Positions 1-8,833 of a stretch of DNA of 64,000 nucleotides are shown piece by piece (positions within the stretch are counted from its first letter, which is position 1; every line of letters begins with the position of its first letter). Below the pieces are notes generated by a model, which was given only the letters and a program-made list of their open reading frames with translations, did not search any database and was not told the origin of the DNA. The position numbers were made by a program, and so were the translations under genes. Source of the stretch: Flavihumibacter fluminis (GTDB lineage Bacteria; Bacteroidota; Bacteroidia; Chitinophagales; Chitinophagaceae); assembly GCF_021491375.1 (NCBI RefSeq), contig NZ_JAKEVY010000003.1, positions 744,001-808,000 of the forward strand, written 5' to 3'.

Positions 1-1
1 G

Positions 2-229
2 AATGACTGGCAGATTCAGTATATCTCAAATAAAAAACCAACACCTGGAGAAAAGGGTCCGGCTATTAGTCGCGATTTCTGGAAAGTATTTCCTGAATTC
101 ACGTATCCCTCTACCAGCTGGAAACAGGGGCTTAATGAAGCTGGCTATTCGGTGCTGATGCTGCTAGCCTGGTTCCTTTTTTCCCTTTGGTTGCTGATTT
201 TCCGTTCACAAAAATTAAATGCCCTCTAA
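2..229 (+). CDS. ABC-2 type permease, DUF3526-like, C-terminal fragment
   Basis: Open reading frame entering from the left edge and ending at TAA 227-229, with about 75 residues visible. The visible part has a soluble stretch rich in aromatic residues and then one hydrophobic helix (around AGYSVLMLLAWFLFSLWLLI), followed by a short basic tail. The next gene starts 3 nt later and has the same overall design, a large extracytoplasmic loop and terminal helix, so this is most likely the first of two tandem permease subunits of an ABC exporter of the DUF3526 type. The ATPase would lie further left, outside the window. Family assignment is inferred from the C-terminus and the neighbour only. Confidence 0.6.
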   Translation, partial: NDWQIQYISNKKPTPGEKGPAISRDFWKVFPEFTYPSTSWKQGLNEAGYSVLMLLAWFLFSLWLLIFRSQKLNAL

Positions 230-232
230 ACG

Positions 233-1576
233 ATGTGGAAGCTTTGTATAAAAAACTTTGTTCGGACCTCCGTCGCCCAGGTAGGTATATCCGCCGTTTT
301 AATTGCTGGTATCATCAGTTTGCTGATTGGAAGACAGCACCTGGTTAAACAACAGGAAGCAGTTAAGCAAACAATGGTTGCTCAAAACGAGCACATTAAT
401 CGAAATAAAGAGTTTTTTTCCGCTGAACTTGGATTGCTGTTTTATTATCTGAAGTTCAGTCTTGTCAATGAGTTGGATCCCATAAATGGCCTGAGCATTG
501 GGCAGCGGGATGTAAATCCTTCTATCCAAAGTGTTACAATCCGGAACCTGGAGAACCAGCGTTATGATACTGACCTGTACAATCCGAATGTATTGCATGC
601 GGGGAATCTTGATCTGAGTTTTGTTTTACTCTACTTATTCCCATTATTAATCATAGCATCCTGTTATTCTGTTTTGTCGGCAGACCAGGAAGCCGGTACC
701 TGGAATATGACCCGGGTGCAAGCCCGAAAACCTGCTGCTTTACTTTGGAAAAGCATCGTAATCCGTATGGGCTTTATGTTCTCCTTATTTTTTGTTTTGA
801 TCGGCCTTGCTTTTGTTTTATTACCCTTATCCATTAATTACAGGATTTTGCTGTTTGTAGGAACAGGGATGGCTTATTTGTTATTTTGGTTTGGCCTTTG
901 TGCATTCATTATTTCATTGAATAAAAATTCCAGTACGAATGCAATGCTTTTATTGAGCTGCTGGATTTTGTTAGCCATCATTTTACCTGCAGCGGTTAAC
1001 AACTACCTGACCTCCCGCTATCCGGTACCTGAAGCATTATCCACGATGGTAGAACAACGGGAAGCCTATCACGAAAAATGGGATATGGAAAAGACGCCCA
1101 CATTGAAGGCTTTTTACAAGGTTTATCCGGAATATGAAAAATACGGATATCCGCAGGAAAACTTCAGCTGGCTTTGGTATTATGCAATGCAACATTTAGG
1201 TGATGAGGAGTCTAAAGAGCAAAGCGCATCCTTCATGAACAAATTGGCTAAACGGGAAGCTGCTGCCCGATCCATTTCTTTCTTTATACCAACCCTTCAT
1301 ACACAACATCAGTTTAATTCATTGGCTAAAGCCGGATTGGAAAATCATTTGTTGTTTCTGAAGCAAACTGCAAATTTTCATGAGTCTTTAAGAAAACAGG
1401 TTTACCCGCTGATCTTCGAAAACAGGCAGGTCGATGAAGTGAATTGGAAAGCGTTATCGGTTCAGAAATTTGAGGAAAATCAACATAATGATTGGGTGCC
1501 GGTCTTCCTTCCCTTCCTGGTTTTCATCCTGGGATTATTTGGAATCAGTTGGAAAAGATTGCATTCAATGGTATAA
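233..1576 (+). CDS. ABC-2 type transporter permease (DUF3526-like)
   Basis: A 447-residue integral membrane protein. It has one N-terminal helix (about residues 14-33), a large extracytoplasmic domain (about 34-125), a cluster of about four helices (128-260), a second large loop (260-415) and a final helix (about 420-440). This topology is typical of DUF3526 permeases of Bacteroidota ABC exporters. The ATG lies 3 nt after the stop of the preceding permease fragment, so the two are probably co-transcribed and form a heterodimer. Substrate is unknown. Such permeases often sit beside TonB-dependent receptors and metal-handling genes, and the next gene is a COG0523 metallochaperone GTPase, but that link is only contextual. 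Confidence 0.75.
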   Translation: MWKLCIKNFVRTSVAQVGISAVLIAGIISLLIGRQHLVKQQEAVKQTMVAQNEHINRNKEFFSAELGLLFYYLKFSLVNELDPINGLSIGQRDVNPSIQSVTIRNLENQRYDTDLYNPNVLHAGNLDLSFVLLYLFPLLIIASCYSVLSADQEAGTWNMTRVQARKPAALLWKSIVIRMGFMFSLFFVLIGLAFVLLPLSINYRILLFVGTGMAYLLFWFGLCAFIISLNKNSSTNAMLLLSCWILLAIILPAAVNNYLTSRYPVPEALSTMVEQREAYHEKWDMEKTPTLKAFYKVYPEYEKYGYPQENFSWLWYYAMQHLGDEESKEQSASFMNKLAKREAAARSISFFIPTLHTQHQFNSLAKAGLENHLLFLKQTANFHESLRKQVYPLIFENRQVDEVNWKALSVQKFEENQHNDWVPVFLPFLVFILGLFGISWKRLHSMV

Positions 1577-1592
1577 GTATAAAAATCTAATT

Positions 1593-2786
1593 ATGAATAA
1601 AAAATTACCGGTAACCGTGTTAAGTGGATTCCTGGGTGCAGGAAAAACTACGTTATTGAATCATGTTCTCAAAAATAAAGAAGGACTTAAAGTTGCTGTT
1701 ATTGTAAATGACATGAGCGAAGTGAATATTGACGCGCAATGGGTAAAGAATGAAGAGACACTTCATAAAACAGAAGAAAAGCTGGTCGAAATGAGTAATG
1801 GTTGTATTTGTTGCACGTTGAGGGAAGACTTACTGATTGAAGTTGAGAAGCTGGCTACGGAAAATCGTTTTGACTACCTGTTAATTGAAAGCACAGGCAT
1901 AAGTGAACCTTTACCGGTTGCTCAAACCTTCAGTTACCAGGATGAACAAAGTGGAATTGATCTGGGTCGCATTGCCCGGCTGGATACCCTGGTAACCGTA
2001 GTAGATGCCTTTAATTTTATACGGGATTATTCTACCATGGAAAGCCTGCATGACCGAAAGCTGACAGAGATGGCAGAAGATCAACGGACCATAGTAGATC
2101 TGCTTACCGATCAGGTTGAATTTGCTAATGTTATTATTCTTAATAAGACAGATCTTGTATCAGCAGACCAGGTAGGTGTCCTGCGTACTGTTTTGAAAAA
2201 ATTAAATCCAGGCGCCCGGGTTATTGAATCCAGTTTTGGTATTATCCCACTTAAAGAAATCTTAAATACCGGTTTGTTTGATTTCGAAAAAGCAAGTGAA
2301 ATGGAAAGCTGGAAAGAAGAAAGAGAAAAGGAACATACTCCCGAAACGGAAGAGTATGGAATCAGTTCTTTTGTATTCACAGCAAAAGCACCTTTTCATC
2401 CCGAACGTTTCTGGGCGTTCCTGAACGACCAATGGCCAATCAATATTATTCGGAGTAAAGGCGTATTCTGGATTGCAAGTCGCCCAGATGAAGCACTGAA
2501 CTGGAACCAGGCTGGTGGAAGTTTACGGGTGGATAAAGCCGGGTCCTGGTGGTGTTCCATGCCCTATGGGGAACGAATCCGGTATGCTGCTTTTGTTGAC
2601 AATCAGGCTGCCATTGAGCGTCGATGGGACAAAGCATTTGGGGACCGGTTCAATGAACTGGTAATAATAGGGCAGGAGCTGGACAGGCAGGTAGTGGAAG
2701 TACAATTACAATCCTGCTTATGTACTGAAAAAGAAATAGCAGCAATGAAAAACGGACAACGGTTTAAAGACCGGTTTCCGGTATAA
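1593..2786 (+). CDS. COG0523 GTPase, CobW/ZNG1-type metallochaperone
   Basis: A 397-residue G3E-family GTPase. The start at 1593 was chosen because it places the P-loop (GFLGAGKTT, about residues 12-20) at the N-terminus, as the family requires; an in-frame extension to 1470 would overlap the upstream gene. A GCICC metal-binding motif follows (Cys71, Cys73, Cys74), then an ESTG switch region, an NKTD base-recognition motif near residue 185 and a CobW C-terminal domain. A further Cys pair lies near the C-terminus (SCLC). COG0523 proteins use GTP hydrolysis to hand metal, usually Zn, to client proteins under limitation. The exact client is not evident here. It sits 16 nt after the ABC permease and 38 nt before the flavoprotein. 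Confidence 0.85.
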   Translation: MNKKLPVTVLSGFLGAGKTTLLNHVLKNKEGLKVAVIVNDMSEVNIDAQWVKNEETLHKTEEKLVEMSNGCICCTLREDLLIEVEKLATENRFDYLLIESTGISEPLPVAQTFSYQDEQSGIDLGRIARLDTLVTVVDAFNFIRDYSTMESLHDRKLTEMAEDQRTIVDLLTDQVEFANVIILNKTDLVSADQVGVLRTVLKKLNPGARVIESSFGIIPLKEILNTGLFDFEKASEMESWKEEREKEHTPETEEYGISSFVFTAKAPFHPERFWAFLNDQWPINIIRSKGVFWIASRPDEALNWNQAGGSLRVDKAGSWWCSMPYGERIRYAAFVDNQAAIERRWDKAFGDRFNELVIIGQELDRQVVEVQLQSCLCTEKEIAAMKNGQRFKDRFPV

Positions 2787-2824
2787 ATGGAACTTAAAAC
2801 ATTTTATCATCGTAAGAATAGAAT

Positions 2825-3718
2825 ATGAATAAAGCAATTGAAGTTGTAATAATAGGGGGATCCTATGCGGGTATGTCAGCAGCCATGGCACTCGGACGTT
2901 CATTAAGAGAAGTATTGGTTATCGATAATGGTCAGCCATGTAACAGGCAGACCCCGCATTCTCATAATTTCCTGACCAGGGATGGCGCCACCCCCGCATT
3001 TATCGCATCAGTTGCAAAAGAGCAGGTGCTGGAGTACCCAACTGTTCATTGGTTGGATGAAACCGTAAGCAGGGTAGAAGAAACCGATGATGGACTCCTG
3101 GTATATACCTCGGATGGTTTGCAATTTCATACCAAAAAACTCCTTCTGGCAACCGGAGTAAAGGATGAACTGTTATCCATTCCGGGTTTTGCAGTCTGTT
3201 GGGGCATCTCAGTTTTACACTGCCCATACTGTCATGGGTATGAGGTCAGAAATGAAACATTGGCTGTGTTATCCAATGGAGAAATGGCAATGGAATTTGT
3301 ACAGCTGATCCGGCAATGGTCATCCAGGATTCAATTGCTTACCAATGGAAATCCTATGCTTACACAACAGCAACTGGCTCAATTGGAAAAAGCCTGTATT
3401 CCGGTAAAGTCTTCACCCGTTAAGGAAATCTTACATAAGGATGGCTATCTCTATCAGGTTCAATTCGAAGACGGATCACTTATCCCTTTAAAAGCGCTCT
3501 TTTCAAGGGTTCCGTTTAGTCAAAGTCCATTGGTTCAGCAACTGGGACTTTCATTGAACGATCATGGCTATATTACCGTTACTCCTTTTCAGCAAACATC
3601 CCTCACAAATGTTTTTGCTGCAGGCGATTGTACAACTCCAATGCGTTCCGTTTCAACGGCAGTGGCTCAGGGAACCATGGCGGGTGCGGCTATCAACAAA
3701 TTTCTTTTAGAGTGGTAA
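2825..3718 (+). CDS. Thioredoxin reductase-like NAD(P)/FAD oxidoreductase
   Basis: A 297-residue pyridine nucleotide-disulfide oxidoreductase. The N-terminal FAD-binding Rossmann motif is IIGGSYAGMSAA (about residues 9-20). A redox-active CPYC pair lies at 133-136, followed by HGYE. The C-terminal FAD motif NVFAAGDCTT is near residue 265. The layout matches thioredoxin reductase-like proteins. The central NADPH-binding region (about 145-165) has no clear GxGxxA motif, which suggests a member of the variant TrxR-like group found in many soil bacteria rather than canonical TrxB. No thioredoxin gene adjoins it, so the partner is unknown. Confidence 0.8.
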   Translation: MNKAIEVVIIGGSYAGMSAAMALGRSLREVLVIDNGQPCNRQTPHSHNFLTRDGATPAFIASVAKEQVLEYPTVHWLDETVSRVEETDDGLLVYTSDGLQFHTKKLLLATGVKDELLSIPGFAVCWGISVLHCPYCHGYEVRNETLAVLSNGEMAMEFVQLIRQWSSRIQLLTNGNPMLTQQQLAQLEKACIPVKSSPVKEILHKDGYLYQVQFEDGSLIPLKALFSRVPFSQSPLVQQLGLSLNDHGYITVTPFQQTSLTNVFAAGDCTTPMRSVSTAVAQGTMAGAAINKFLLEW

Positions 3719-3721
3719 TTG

Positions 3722-3835
3722 TTATAAAACAAAATAAAGAACTACCAGGAAAACCAGCAGTACAATCAGAATACTTTTTGTAGGATATCCATCCTTTTCT
3801 TTTTCTTCTGACGGTTCATTTATTGGAATATTCAT
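3722..3835 (-). CDS. Small single-pass membrane protein (37 aa)
   Basis: An ORF below common length cut-offs: ATG at 3835 and TAA at 3724-3722. The first 18 residues are charged (NEPSEEKEKDGYP) and are followed by one hydrophobic helix (SILIVLLVFLVVLYFVL) that runs to the C-terminus. It is the last of three consecutive tiny membrane ORFs on this strand, beginning 30 nt after the stop of the second. The charged/hydrophobic partition and clustering support a real gene, but I know no family for it. An accessory subunit of a membrane complex is possible. Confidence 0.5.
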   Translation of the reverse strand: MNIPINEPSEEKEKDGYPTKSILIVLLVFLVVLYFVL

Positions 3836-3865
3836 CTGATACAAGTTTAGTTAATGGTATTAGCC

Positions 3866-3991
3866 CTAGTGAAACCATCCCAGCTTGAAATAGGCAATCC
3901 AGGAAAAGGCTACCAACAGACCGAAGACCAGTACGACCAGCAAAAAGTCTTTTAAAGTCGGGGGTTTATATTTGTAAGTTTGTTTTTTCAT
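3866..3991 (-). CDS. Small single-pass membrane protein (41 aa)
   Basis: ATG at 3991, stop TAG at 3868-3866. The N-terminus is strongly basic (KKQTYKYKPPTLK), followed by one helix (FLLVVLVFGLLVAFSWIAYF) and a short KLGWFH tail. By the positive-inside rule the N-terminus is cytoplasmic. It begins 8 nt after the stop of the preceding tiny ORF, which indicates an operon. The size and design recall small stabilising subunits such as KdpF or cytochrome oxidase accessory peptides, but no specific homology is recognised. Confidence 0.55.
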   Translation of the reverse strand: MKKQTYKYKPPTLKDFLLVVLVFGLLVAFSWIAYFKLGWFH

Positions 3992-3999
3992 GGTAGTGA

Positions 4000-4113
4000 C
4001 TAGTTAAAGAGAGCTTTACATACAAAGGCAAAAACTATCAGTGTGAGGTAAATGACATAAAGGATATGAATCGGGCGTACCTTGCGATTCAGGATTCGAA
4101 AATTCGTTTTCAT
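4000..4113 (-). CDS. Small single-pass membrane protein (37 aa)
   Basis: ATG at 4113, stop TAG at 4002-4000. The basic N-terminus (KTNFRILNRKVRP) is followed by one helix (IHILYVIYLTLIVFAFVC). It is the first of three tandem micro-ORFs and lies 194 nt downstream of the histidine kinase stop. That gap holds an inverted repeat and a GG-N10-GG element matching the pair found upstream of the kdp operon. Its role is unknown. Shared regulation with kdp is inferred from the repeated non-coding architecture. Confidence 0.5.
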   Translation of the reverse strand: MKTNFRILNRKVRPIHILYVIYLTLIVFAFVCKALFN

Positions 4114-4138
4114 ATATTCATTGTTTGAATACACTTAT

Positions 4139-4152
4139 CCAAACCGGATACC
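4139..4152 (-). promoter_or_regulatory. GG-N10-GG element, candidate degenerate -24/-12 promoter for the micro-ORF cluster
   Basis: On the minus strand the sequence reads GGTATCCGGTTTGG. The two GG pairs are separated by 10 nt, the spacing of sigma-54 promoters, although the -12 position has GG rather than GC. It lies 25 nt before the ATG at 4113. The element upstream of the kdp operon shares the pattern GG-N-ATC-N-G-NN-TTGG. Functional assignment is inference. Confidence 0.25.
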
Positions 4153-4252
4153 GGATTGATGAATATTATAAGAACTTGATTATAGATTTGATTATCAATA
4201 GTTTATTTATTCTGATAACAGTTGTAAAAGAGTTACCCAGAAATAGATCCCT

Positions 4253-4284
4253 TTCAAAATGACATTGCAATATGCCATTTTGAA
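4253..4284. promoter_or_regulatory. Inverted repeat TTCAAAATG-N14-CATTTTGAA, candidate enhancer/operator
   Basis: Perfect 9-bp arms at 4253-4261 and 4276-4284 with a 14-nt spacer. There is no T-tract after it on either strand in a terminator position, so a protein-binding site is more likely. The same arms with a 13-nt spacer occur at 12941-12971 upstream of the kdp operon. Confidence 0.45.
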
Positions 4285-4307
4285 AACCTGGTCCGGCTAG
4301 TAAGTGA

Positions 4308-6002
4308 TTAATTTGATTTGAATGGTAAGGTGAATCCAAACGTACTCCCTTCTCCCATGTTACTTTTTACCCAAATGGTACCACCCATTGCCTCTACCAT
4401 TTCTTTGCAGATGGCCAGCCCGATTCCTGATCCTTTTTTACTGGATTGTCCGGGTACCTGGTAAAATCGTTCGAAAATCCGTGCCTGTAAGGAAGCTTCA
4501 ATTCCAGGGCCGTGGTCTTTCACGGAAAACTCTATGGCAGCCGGAGTTTGTACAACCTGTAACAAAATGGTATCATCAGGCGGACTAAATTTTATCGCAT
4601 TTGTAAGCAGGTTGTTAAGTATCCAAACTATTTTATCCGGATCACCTTCCATTTCCGGAAGTGTGGTGGGAATGCTCTTTTCAATTTGAACTGTTTTCTC
4701 TTTTGCCGCCGCAGCCACTGCAGTTACTGATTCTTCTACTACTTTTGTAATAGTTACAGGCTGTTTCTTCAATTGAATCCTTCCTGTTTCAATCTGTGCC
4801 AGATTCAGTAATTCACTTAATATCCGAACCATTCTCTGGTTATCTGCACTCAGATTGTTTATTAACTCTTTCTGCTCAGGGGTTAATTTCCCAATTCGTT
4901 CATCGTTTAATAATTTAAGACTGAAATCAGATGCTGCCAACGGAGTTTTTAATTCATGTGAAATGGTTGCAATAAAGTTTGTTTTGGCTACATCCAATTC
5001 TTTGAACGAGGTTATGTTTTTAAGTACAATCAGTTTTGCACTTGTGCTTTCCTGTTCTATTTCGATGGTTTCTTTTAAGAAGTAATTTTCCCGGTTCTCA
5101 ATGATCACTTTAAACGGGTTATTGGTCTTTTCTTCCAATAGAAACCGAAATAAATCATTCCGGCTGGCAAGAATAGCTGATTTTACCCCAACTACCTCTT
5201 TTGCAGCTACGCCAAGTAACTGTAAGGCCTGCTCATTGGCAAATAATATGGTATCATTTTTATCAATTCCTATACTCGCATCTTTGAGACTGTTGATAAC
5301 CGCCTCTGCTCTTGATTTTTCAAATATGAGTTTGGCAACATTGCTGCTTTCAAAATATTCCAGTCGTTCTGCCATCTCATTAAAGGAGTTGGCTAATTGG
5401 CCAAATTCATCCTTTGACTGAATATAGATTCGGTGGTGGTAATTTTTTTGACTTATTTCATTGATTGCTTCTGTTAATTTGGTAATGGGATCAGTTAGAA
5501 CAGATGGAAAGTTTACTGAAAAAGTAAAACCTATGAGTAAAATTATAGCTACCGAAGTAATGATAATGGTTACCGCCTTTTCAGATGCAGCTTCGGAGTT
5601 TTCTGATTTTTGTTGAATAGCCTGCATATTGAGGGAAAGGATCTTTTGCAGTTGCTGCCGAAATAATCCTGCATCACTATTGTCGCCATTTTGTAGTTGT
5701 ACAAAAGCATTTCGTAATAATGCGGTCGCTTCTTTCTCTCCGTCTTCAGTGATATTGGTTTCCTGTTTTTGCAGATAAAATTCAATGGAGTCTGCATAGC
5801 CAGGGTTTCCCAGTTGTAAACTGTCAAACGCAATCTGCATCCGGTGCGCATATTGCAGCGACTCATAATTGGCCGTTAGTATATTGTTGGTTTGTTGCCG
5901 GAGTTTGACCAGGTAAAAAATCCCTACCCCTCCCGAGGACATTACCAGAAAGAAAAGGAAAATAGTTCCTAATCGGATTTTATTTTTAACTGTTCCTATC
6001 AT
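4308..6002 (-). CDS. Sensor histidine kinase with HAMP and PAS domains, coupled to the KdpD fragment
   Basis: A 564-residue membrane histidine kinase. It has TM1 (about 12-33), a periplasmic helical sensor region (34-143), TM2 (144-164), HAMP (about 165-220), PAS (about 232-335) and HisKA with the H-box FIATISHELKTPL (His349). The HATPase has an N-box (NNLLTNAIKFSP), a G1 box (KDHGPGIE) and a G2 box (GSGIGLAICKEM). Its ATG shares one base with the stop of the upstream kdpD-like gene (TGATG), so the two are translationally coupled. I infer that the KdpD/Usp protein acts in trans on this kinase, replacing the fused KdpD architecture. No response regulator adjoins it; the NtrC-type regulator at 12977-14293 is the best candidate partner. 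Confidence 0.88.
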   Translation of the reverse strand: MIGTVKNKIRLGTIFLFFLVMSSGGVGIFYLVKLRQQTNNILTANYESLQYAHRMQIAFDSLQLGNPGYADSIEFYLQKQETNITEDGEKEATALLRNAFVQLQNGDNSDAGLFRQQLQKILSLNMQAIQQKSENSEAASEKAVTIIITSVAIILLIGFTFSVNFPSVLTDPITKLTEAINEISQKNYHHRIYIQSKDEFGQLANSFNEMAERLEYFESSNVAKLIFEKSRAEAVINSLKDASIGIDKNDTILFANEQALQLLGVAAKEVVGVKSAILASRNDLFRFLLEEKTNNPFKVIIENRENYFLKETIEIEQESTSAKLIVLKNITSFKELDVAKTNFIATISHELKTPLAASDFSLKLLNDERIGKLTPEQKELINNLSADNQRMVRILSELLNLAQIETGRIQLKKQPVTITKVVEESVTAVAAAAKEKTVQIEKSIPTTLPEMEGDPDKIVWILNNLLTNAIKFSPPDDTILLQVVQTPAAIEFSVKDHGPGIEASLQARIFERFYQVPGQSSKKGSGIGLAICKEMVEAMGGTIWVKSNMGEGSTFGFTLPFKSN

Positions 6003-7135
6003 CAGGATAATATGACTAAATCAACATCATTTTTTGTCAATGTTTTTAAGAGCTGATTAAAAACACCCGTTTTTAAAATAATCTGCCATAGTTTGAGATG
6101 GGGCTTTCCAATACACACGGTTGTAATTTGGCGCTCTTCTATAGTTTTAAGAATGGCCGCCGAAATATCGTCCTGTTTGTACTGAATGATTTCAGCACCC
6201 AGTTCAGTGGCGTTTTTAAAGTTATTGATTAAATGCCGTTGTATATCCAGGGGGATTTTATCCGGCGCCTCCCTGGCTGTTTGTACATAGAGCACAAACC
6301 ACTGACTGTTGTAATAGGATGCCAGCCTGGCTGTTTTTCGGATGATCCTTTGTGCTATTTCATGGTTACTGGAAACACAGGCCAGGAAACGTTCGTGCCG
6401 GAAGGGATTTTTTTTATATTCAATAGAATATTCTACTTTTCTTTCCACCTGTCCAGCTACCTCCTTTAGTGCCAGTTCCCTTAACTGAAGGATTTTATCC
6501 GGCTGGAAAAAATTGGTTAATGCCTGTTGAACTTTACTATGATCATATATTTTGCCTTCCCGCAGGCGACGTATCAATTCATCGGCCGGCAAATCAATAT
6601 TTACAACTTCATCCGCCACCTGCAGTATTTTATCCGGAACCCGTTCCTGCACTTCGATCCCAGTAATACCTTTTACATCTTCATTTATACTTTCAATATG
6701 CTGAATGTTTATTGCTGAAATTACATTGATTCCAGCATTTAATACATCCAGCACATCCTGCCACCGTTTTTCATTTTTACTTCCTGGAATATTGGAATGG
6801 GCCAGTTCATCTATCAATACCACTTCCGGATGAACTAAGAGGATTGCCTGCACGTCCAGTTCTTCCAACCGCTTTCCTTTATAGAAAACCTCACGCCTTG
6901 GTATCAGAGGTAAGCCTTCAACCAGGGCGTGAGTTTCTTTTCTGTTATGCGTTTCGATATAACCAATCCGCACATCCACACCATCCTTCAGTAATTGATG
7001 TGCTTCCTGCAACATGCGATAGGTTTTTCCCACCCCCGCACTCATGCCAATATAAACTTTGAGTTTACCCTTTTCATTTCGGGAACCACCTATTTTTTGT
7101 AACCATTCTTCCGGGCTATGTTGCTTTTCAGTCAT
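6002..7135 (-). CDS. kdpD: KdpD N-terminal sensor plus Usp domain, without a kinase module
   Basis: A 377-residue soluble protein corresponding to the cytoplasmic N-terminal half of KdpD. The KdpD sensor domain (about 25-235) has a Walker A motif (GMSAGVGKT, about 30-38) and a Walker B motif (VVLIDELAHSN). A universal stress protein-like domain (about 245-377) follows. The DUF4118 membrane region and the HisKA/HATPase domains of full-length KdpD (about 890 aa) are absent. The protein ends normally at the TGA shared with the next gene, so this is a domain-split arrangement and not a truncation by mutation. In E. coli KdpD this region binds ATP and ligands and modulates kinase output. Here it probably modulates the co-translated kinase at 4308-6002. 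It lies 25 nt after the porin gene in the kdp operon. Confidence 0.88.
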   Translation of the reverse strand: MTEKQHSPEEWLQKIGGSRNEKGKLKVYIGMSAGVGKTYRMLQEAHQLLKDGVDVRIGYIETHNRKETHALVEGLPLIPRREVFYKGKRLEELDVQAILLVHPEVVLIDELAHSNIPGSKNEKRWQDVLDVLNAGINVISAINIQHIESINEDVKGITGIEVQERVPDKILQVADEVVNIDLPADELIRRLREGKIYDHSKVQQALTNFFQPDKILQLRELALKEVAGQVERKVEYSIEYKKNPFRHERFLACVSSNHEIAQRIIRKTARLASYYNSQWFVLYVQTAREAPDKIPLDIQRHLINNFKNATELGAEIIQYKQDDISAAILKTIEERQITTVCIGKPHLKLWQIILKTGVFNQLLKTLTKNDVDLVILS

Positions 7136-7160
7136 ACAATACTACACAGGTATAATGATT

Positions 7161-8252
7161 TTAAAATCCAATGGCTGTTGAGAACGTAATGGCGGTATTA
7201 TTCCTGCTATTCGCTCCTTCTTTTTCAAAAATTTCATCTTTGCTGTTAAGATGACGAAGTTCCAATCTCAGCAGTACATTAGTTAAAGGAGAATAATCAA
7301 CATTTACCGAAGCTCCGGTAGTCTTAAAACCATTAGGTGTTCCGGTTCCAATTATTACTCCATTTGCGTCACTGAAATATTCACCCCTGAAGGCAAACGC
7401 CCAATTAGAACTTGGAGTAATACGTAAAATGGCTACAGGTGTATACCAGGTATTCAACTCTTTATCCTTTGGAGTTTGCTGCTCCAGGCCAATATCCAGA
7501 CTGGTAATCAAGCCAATTTTTTCAGACAATTGAAAAACTCCATACAAATTGTTATGATATCTCCAGAGCCTGGCACTATCCGGTTTGTCTGTTCCTATGA
7601 AAGTACTGTAGTTTAGCGTCACTTTATCAGATGGTTTGTACGTAAGCTGAGTTCCCCAGCTCAATAGTGAATTTCCTTCTACTCTTGTAATACGCTGCCA
7701 ACCATTCAATGCCAGTGCTGCCAACTGCAATTTCCCATCGGCGCTGGCATAGGAAAGTTTAGCACCGCTTTCAAAATAGGGTGTATTTTCGGCTACCATA
7801 CTTCTGGTAAGGGTCCAGTTGTCTTTTCCGATAGCGGATTCGAAGCCAATATGCGAGGGTATGATCCCGATGTCTAACCAGATATCATTTTTGGCGCTCA
7901 GCTTATATCCTGCATTTGCCTCAAAAATATTTTTTAGCACGCCAGGTTCGGCCGCATAGTTGGCATTCATATAGCTACCAACACCAATTGCCAGATTTGC
8001 ACGGGTTCGTTCTGTAGCATATGCTGCTTTTACAAATCCAACATTCAGATTAAATTCATTGTGACGATTAAAATTGTACAAAAACCCCGGCCTGTTATTA
8101 TTGTCCGGCCGGTTGAAGTCATAACTGTAATAACCTTCCACGTATCCGCTAATTGTCAGCGGATTGGTGGTTTGCTTTGTCTGTTGAGTACTGTCCTGCG
8201 CATGAGCAGCCAGGGTAGTTAAGGCGGCTGCCATCAAAACTGTCTTTTTCAT
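7161..8252 (-). CDS. Outer-membrane beta-barrel porin in the kdp operon
   Basis: A 363-residue protein with a cleavable signal peptide (MKKTVLMAAALTTLAAHAQ). The mature part has alternating beta-strand patterns throughout, many aromatic residues and a terminal phenylalanine (STAIGF), the usual outer-membrane insertion signal. It resembles the putative beta-barrel porin-2 (BBP2) type found next to kdpC in Bacteroidota. It starts 7 nt after kdpC and ends 25 nt before kdpD, so it is embedded in the K+ operon. A role in passage of K+ across the outer membrane under limitation is inferred from position only. Confidence 0.78.
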   Translation of the reverse strand: MKKTVLMAAALTTLAAHAQDSTQQTKQTTNPLTISGYVEGYYSYDFNRPDNNNRPGFLYNFNRHNEFNLNVGFVKAAYATERTRANLAIGVGSYMNANYAAEPGVLKNIFEANAGYKLSAKNDIWLDIGIIPSHIGFESAIGKDNWTLTRSMVAENTPYFESGAKLSYASADGKLQLAALALNGWQRITRVEGNSLLSWGTQLTYKPSDKVTLNYSTFIGTDKPDSARLWRYHNNLYGVFQLSEKIGLITSLDIGLEQQTPKDKELNTWYTPVAILRITPSSNWAFAFRGEYFSDANGVIIGTGTPNGFKTTGASVNVDYSPLTNVLLRLELRHLNSKDEIFEKEGANSRNNTAITFSTAIGF

Positions 8253-8259
8253 TTATGAT

Positions 8260-8814
8260 TTATTTTAAAGCATCCAGTGCTATATTCAATTTGAGCACAT
8301 GTACGAGGTCTGGCCCAATAGGATTCGTTTCAATATGATTGTTAACGAGGTCTTCTACTTTGTTTTTATCCAGCTTTCTTATCCGTGCTACCCGATCCAC
8401 CTGTATCAAAGCGGCAGCGGGGGATATATGTGGATCAAGTCCACTGCCGGATGCTGTTACCAGTTCAGCCGGTATTTGCTCTTTTGTGATGGCAGGATTA
8501 TGAACGAGGAAACTGTCAATTCTTTCCTGAACCAACGCAAGGTAATCCGGATTGGAAGGACCTTTATTACTTCCACCAGAACCACTTGCATTATAGTTAA
8601 CCGCTGATGGACGCCCCCAGAAATACCGGTCCTTCGTAAATTGCTGACCCAGTTTTTCATACCCGACAACTTTCCCGTTTACCTTAATGGTTTCGCCATC
8701 ACCTCCTCCAGGCGACATTTTACCAATAACAGTCACTATTCCGAAATAGATCCCGCAACAAAGTACCAGCATTACCGCTGTCATTTTTACCGAGGGTAAT
8801 AGATATTTTTTCAT
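8260..8814 (-). CDS. kdpC: K+-transporting ATPase subunit C
   Basis: A 184-residue KdpC. It has one N-terminal transmembrane helix (about 10-31) followed by a periplasmic domain. Family hallmarks visible include DRYFWGRPSAVNYN, the SGSGGSN loop, the PAELVTASGSGLDPHIS segment and a C-terminal IGPDLVHVLKLNIALD motif. KdpC stabilises the KdpA-KdpB complex and raises ATP affinity. Length is normal (about 190 aa). It begins 19 nt after kdpB in the operon. Confidence 0.95.
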   Translation of the reverse strand: MKKYLLPSVKMTAVMLVLCCGIYFGIVTVIGKMSPGGGDGETIKVNGKVVGYEKLGQQFTKDRYFWGRPSAVNYNASGSGGSNKGPSNPDYLALVQERIDSFLVHNPAITKEQIPAELVTASGSGLDPHISPAAALIQVDRVARIRKLDKNKVEDLVNNHIETNPIGPDLVHVLKLNIALDALK

Positions 8815-8833
8815 TTCTGCTTATTTCTTTTAG

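Noticed and set aside
6002-7135. Short KdpD as a truncated pseudogene
   Set aside because: Both domains are complete, the stop overlaps the next gene's ATG, and no kinase remnant follows in any frame.
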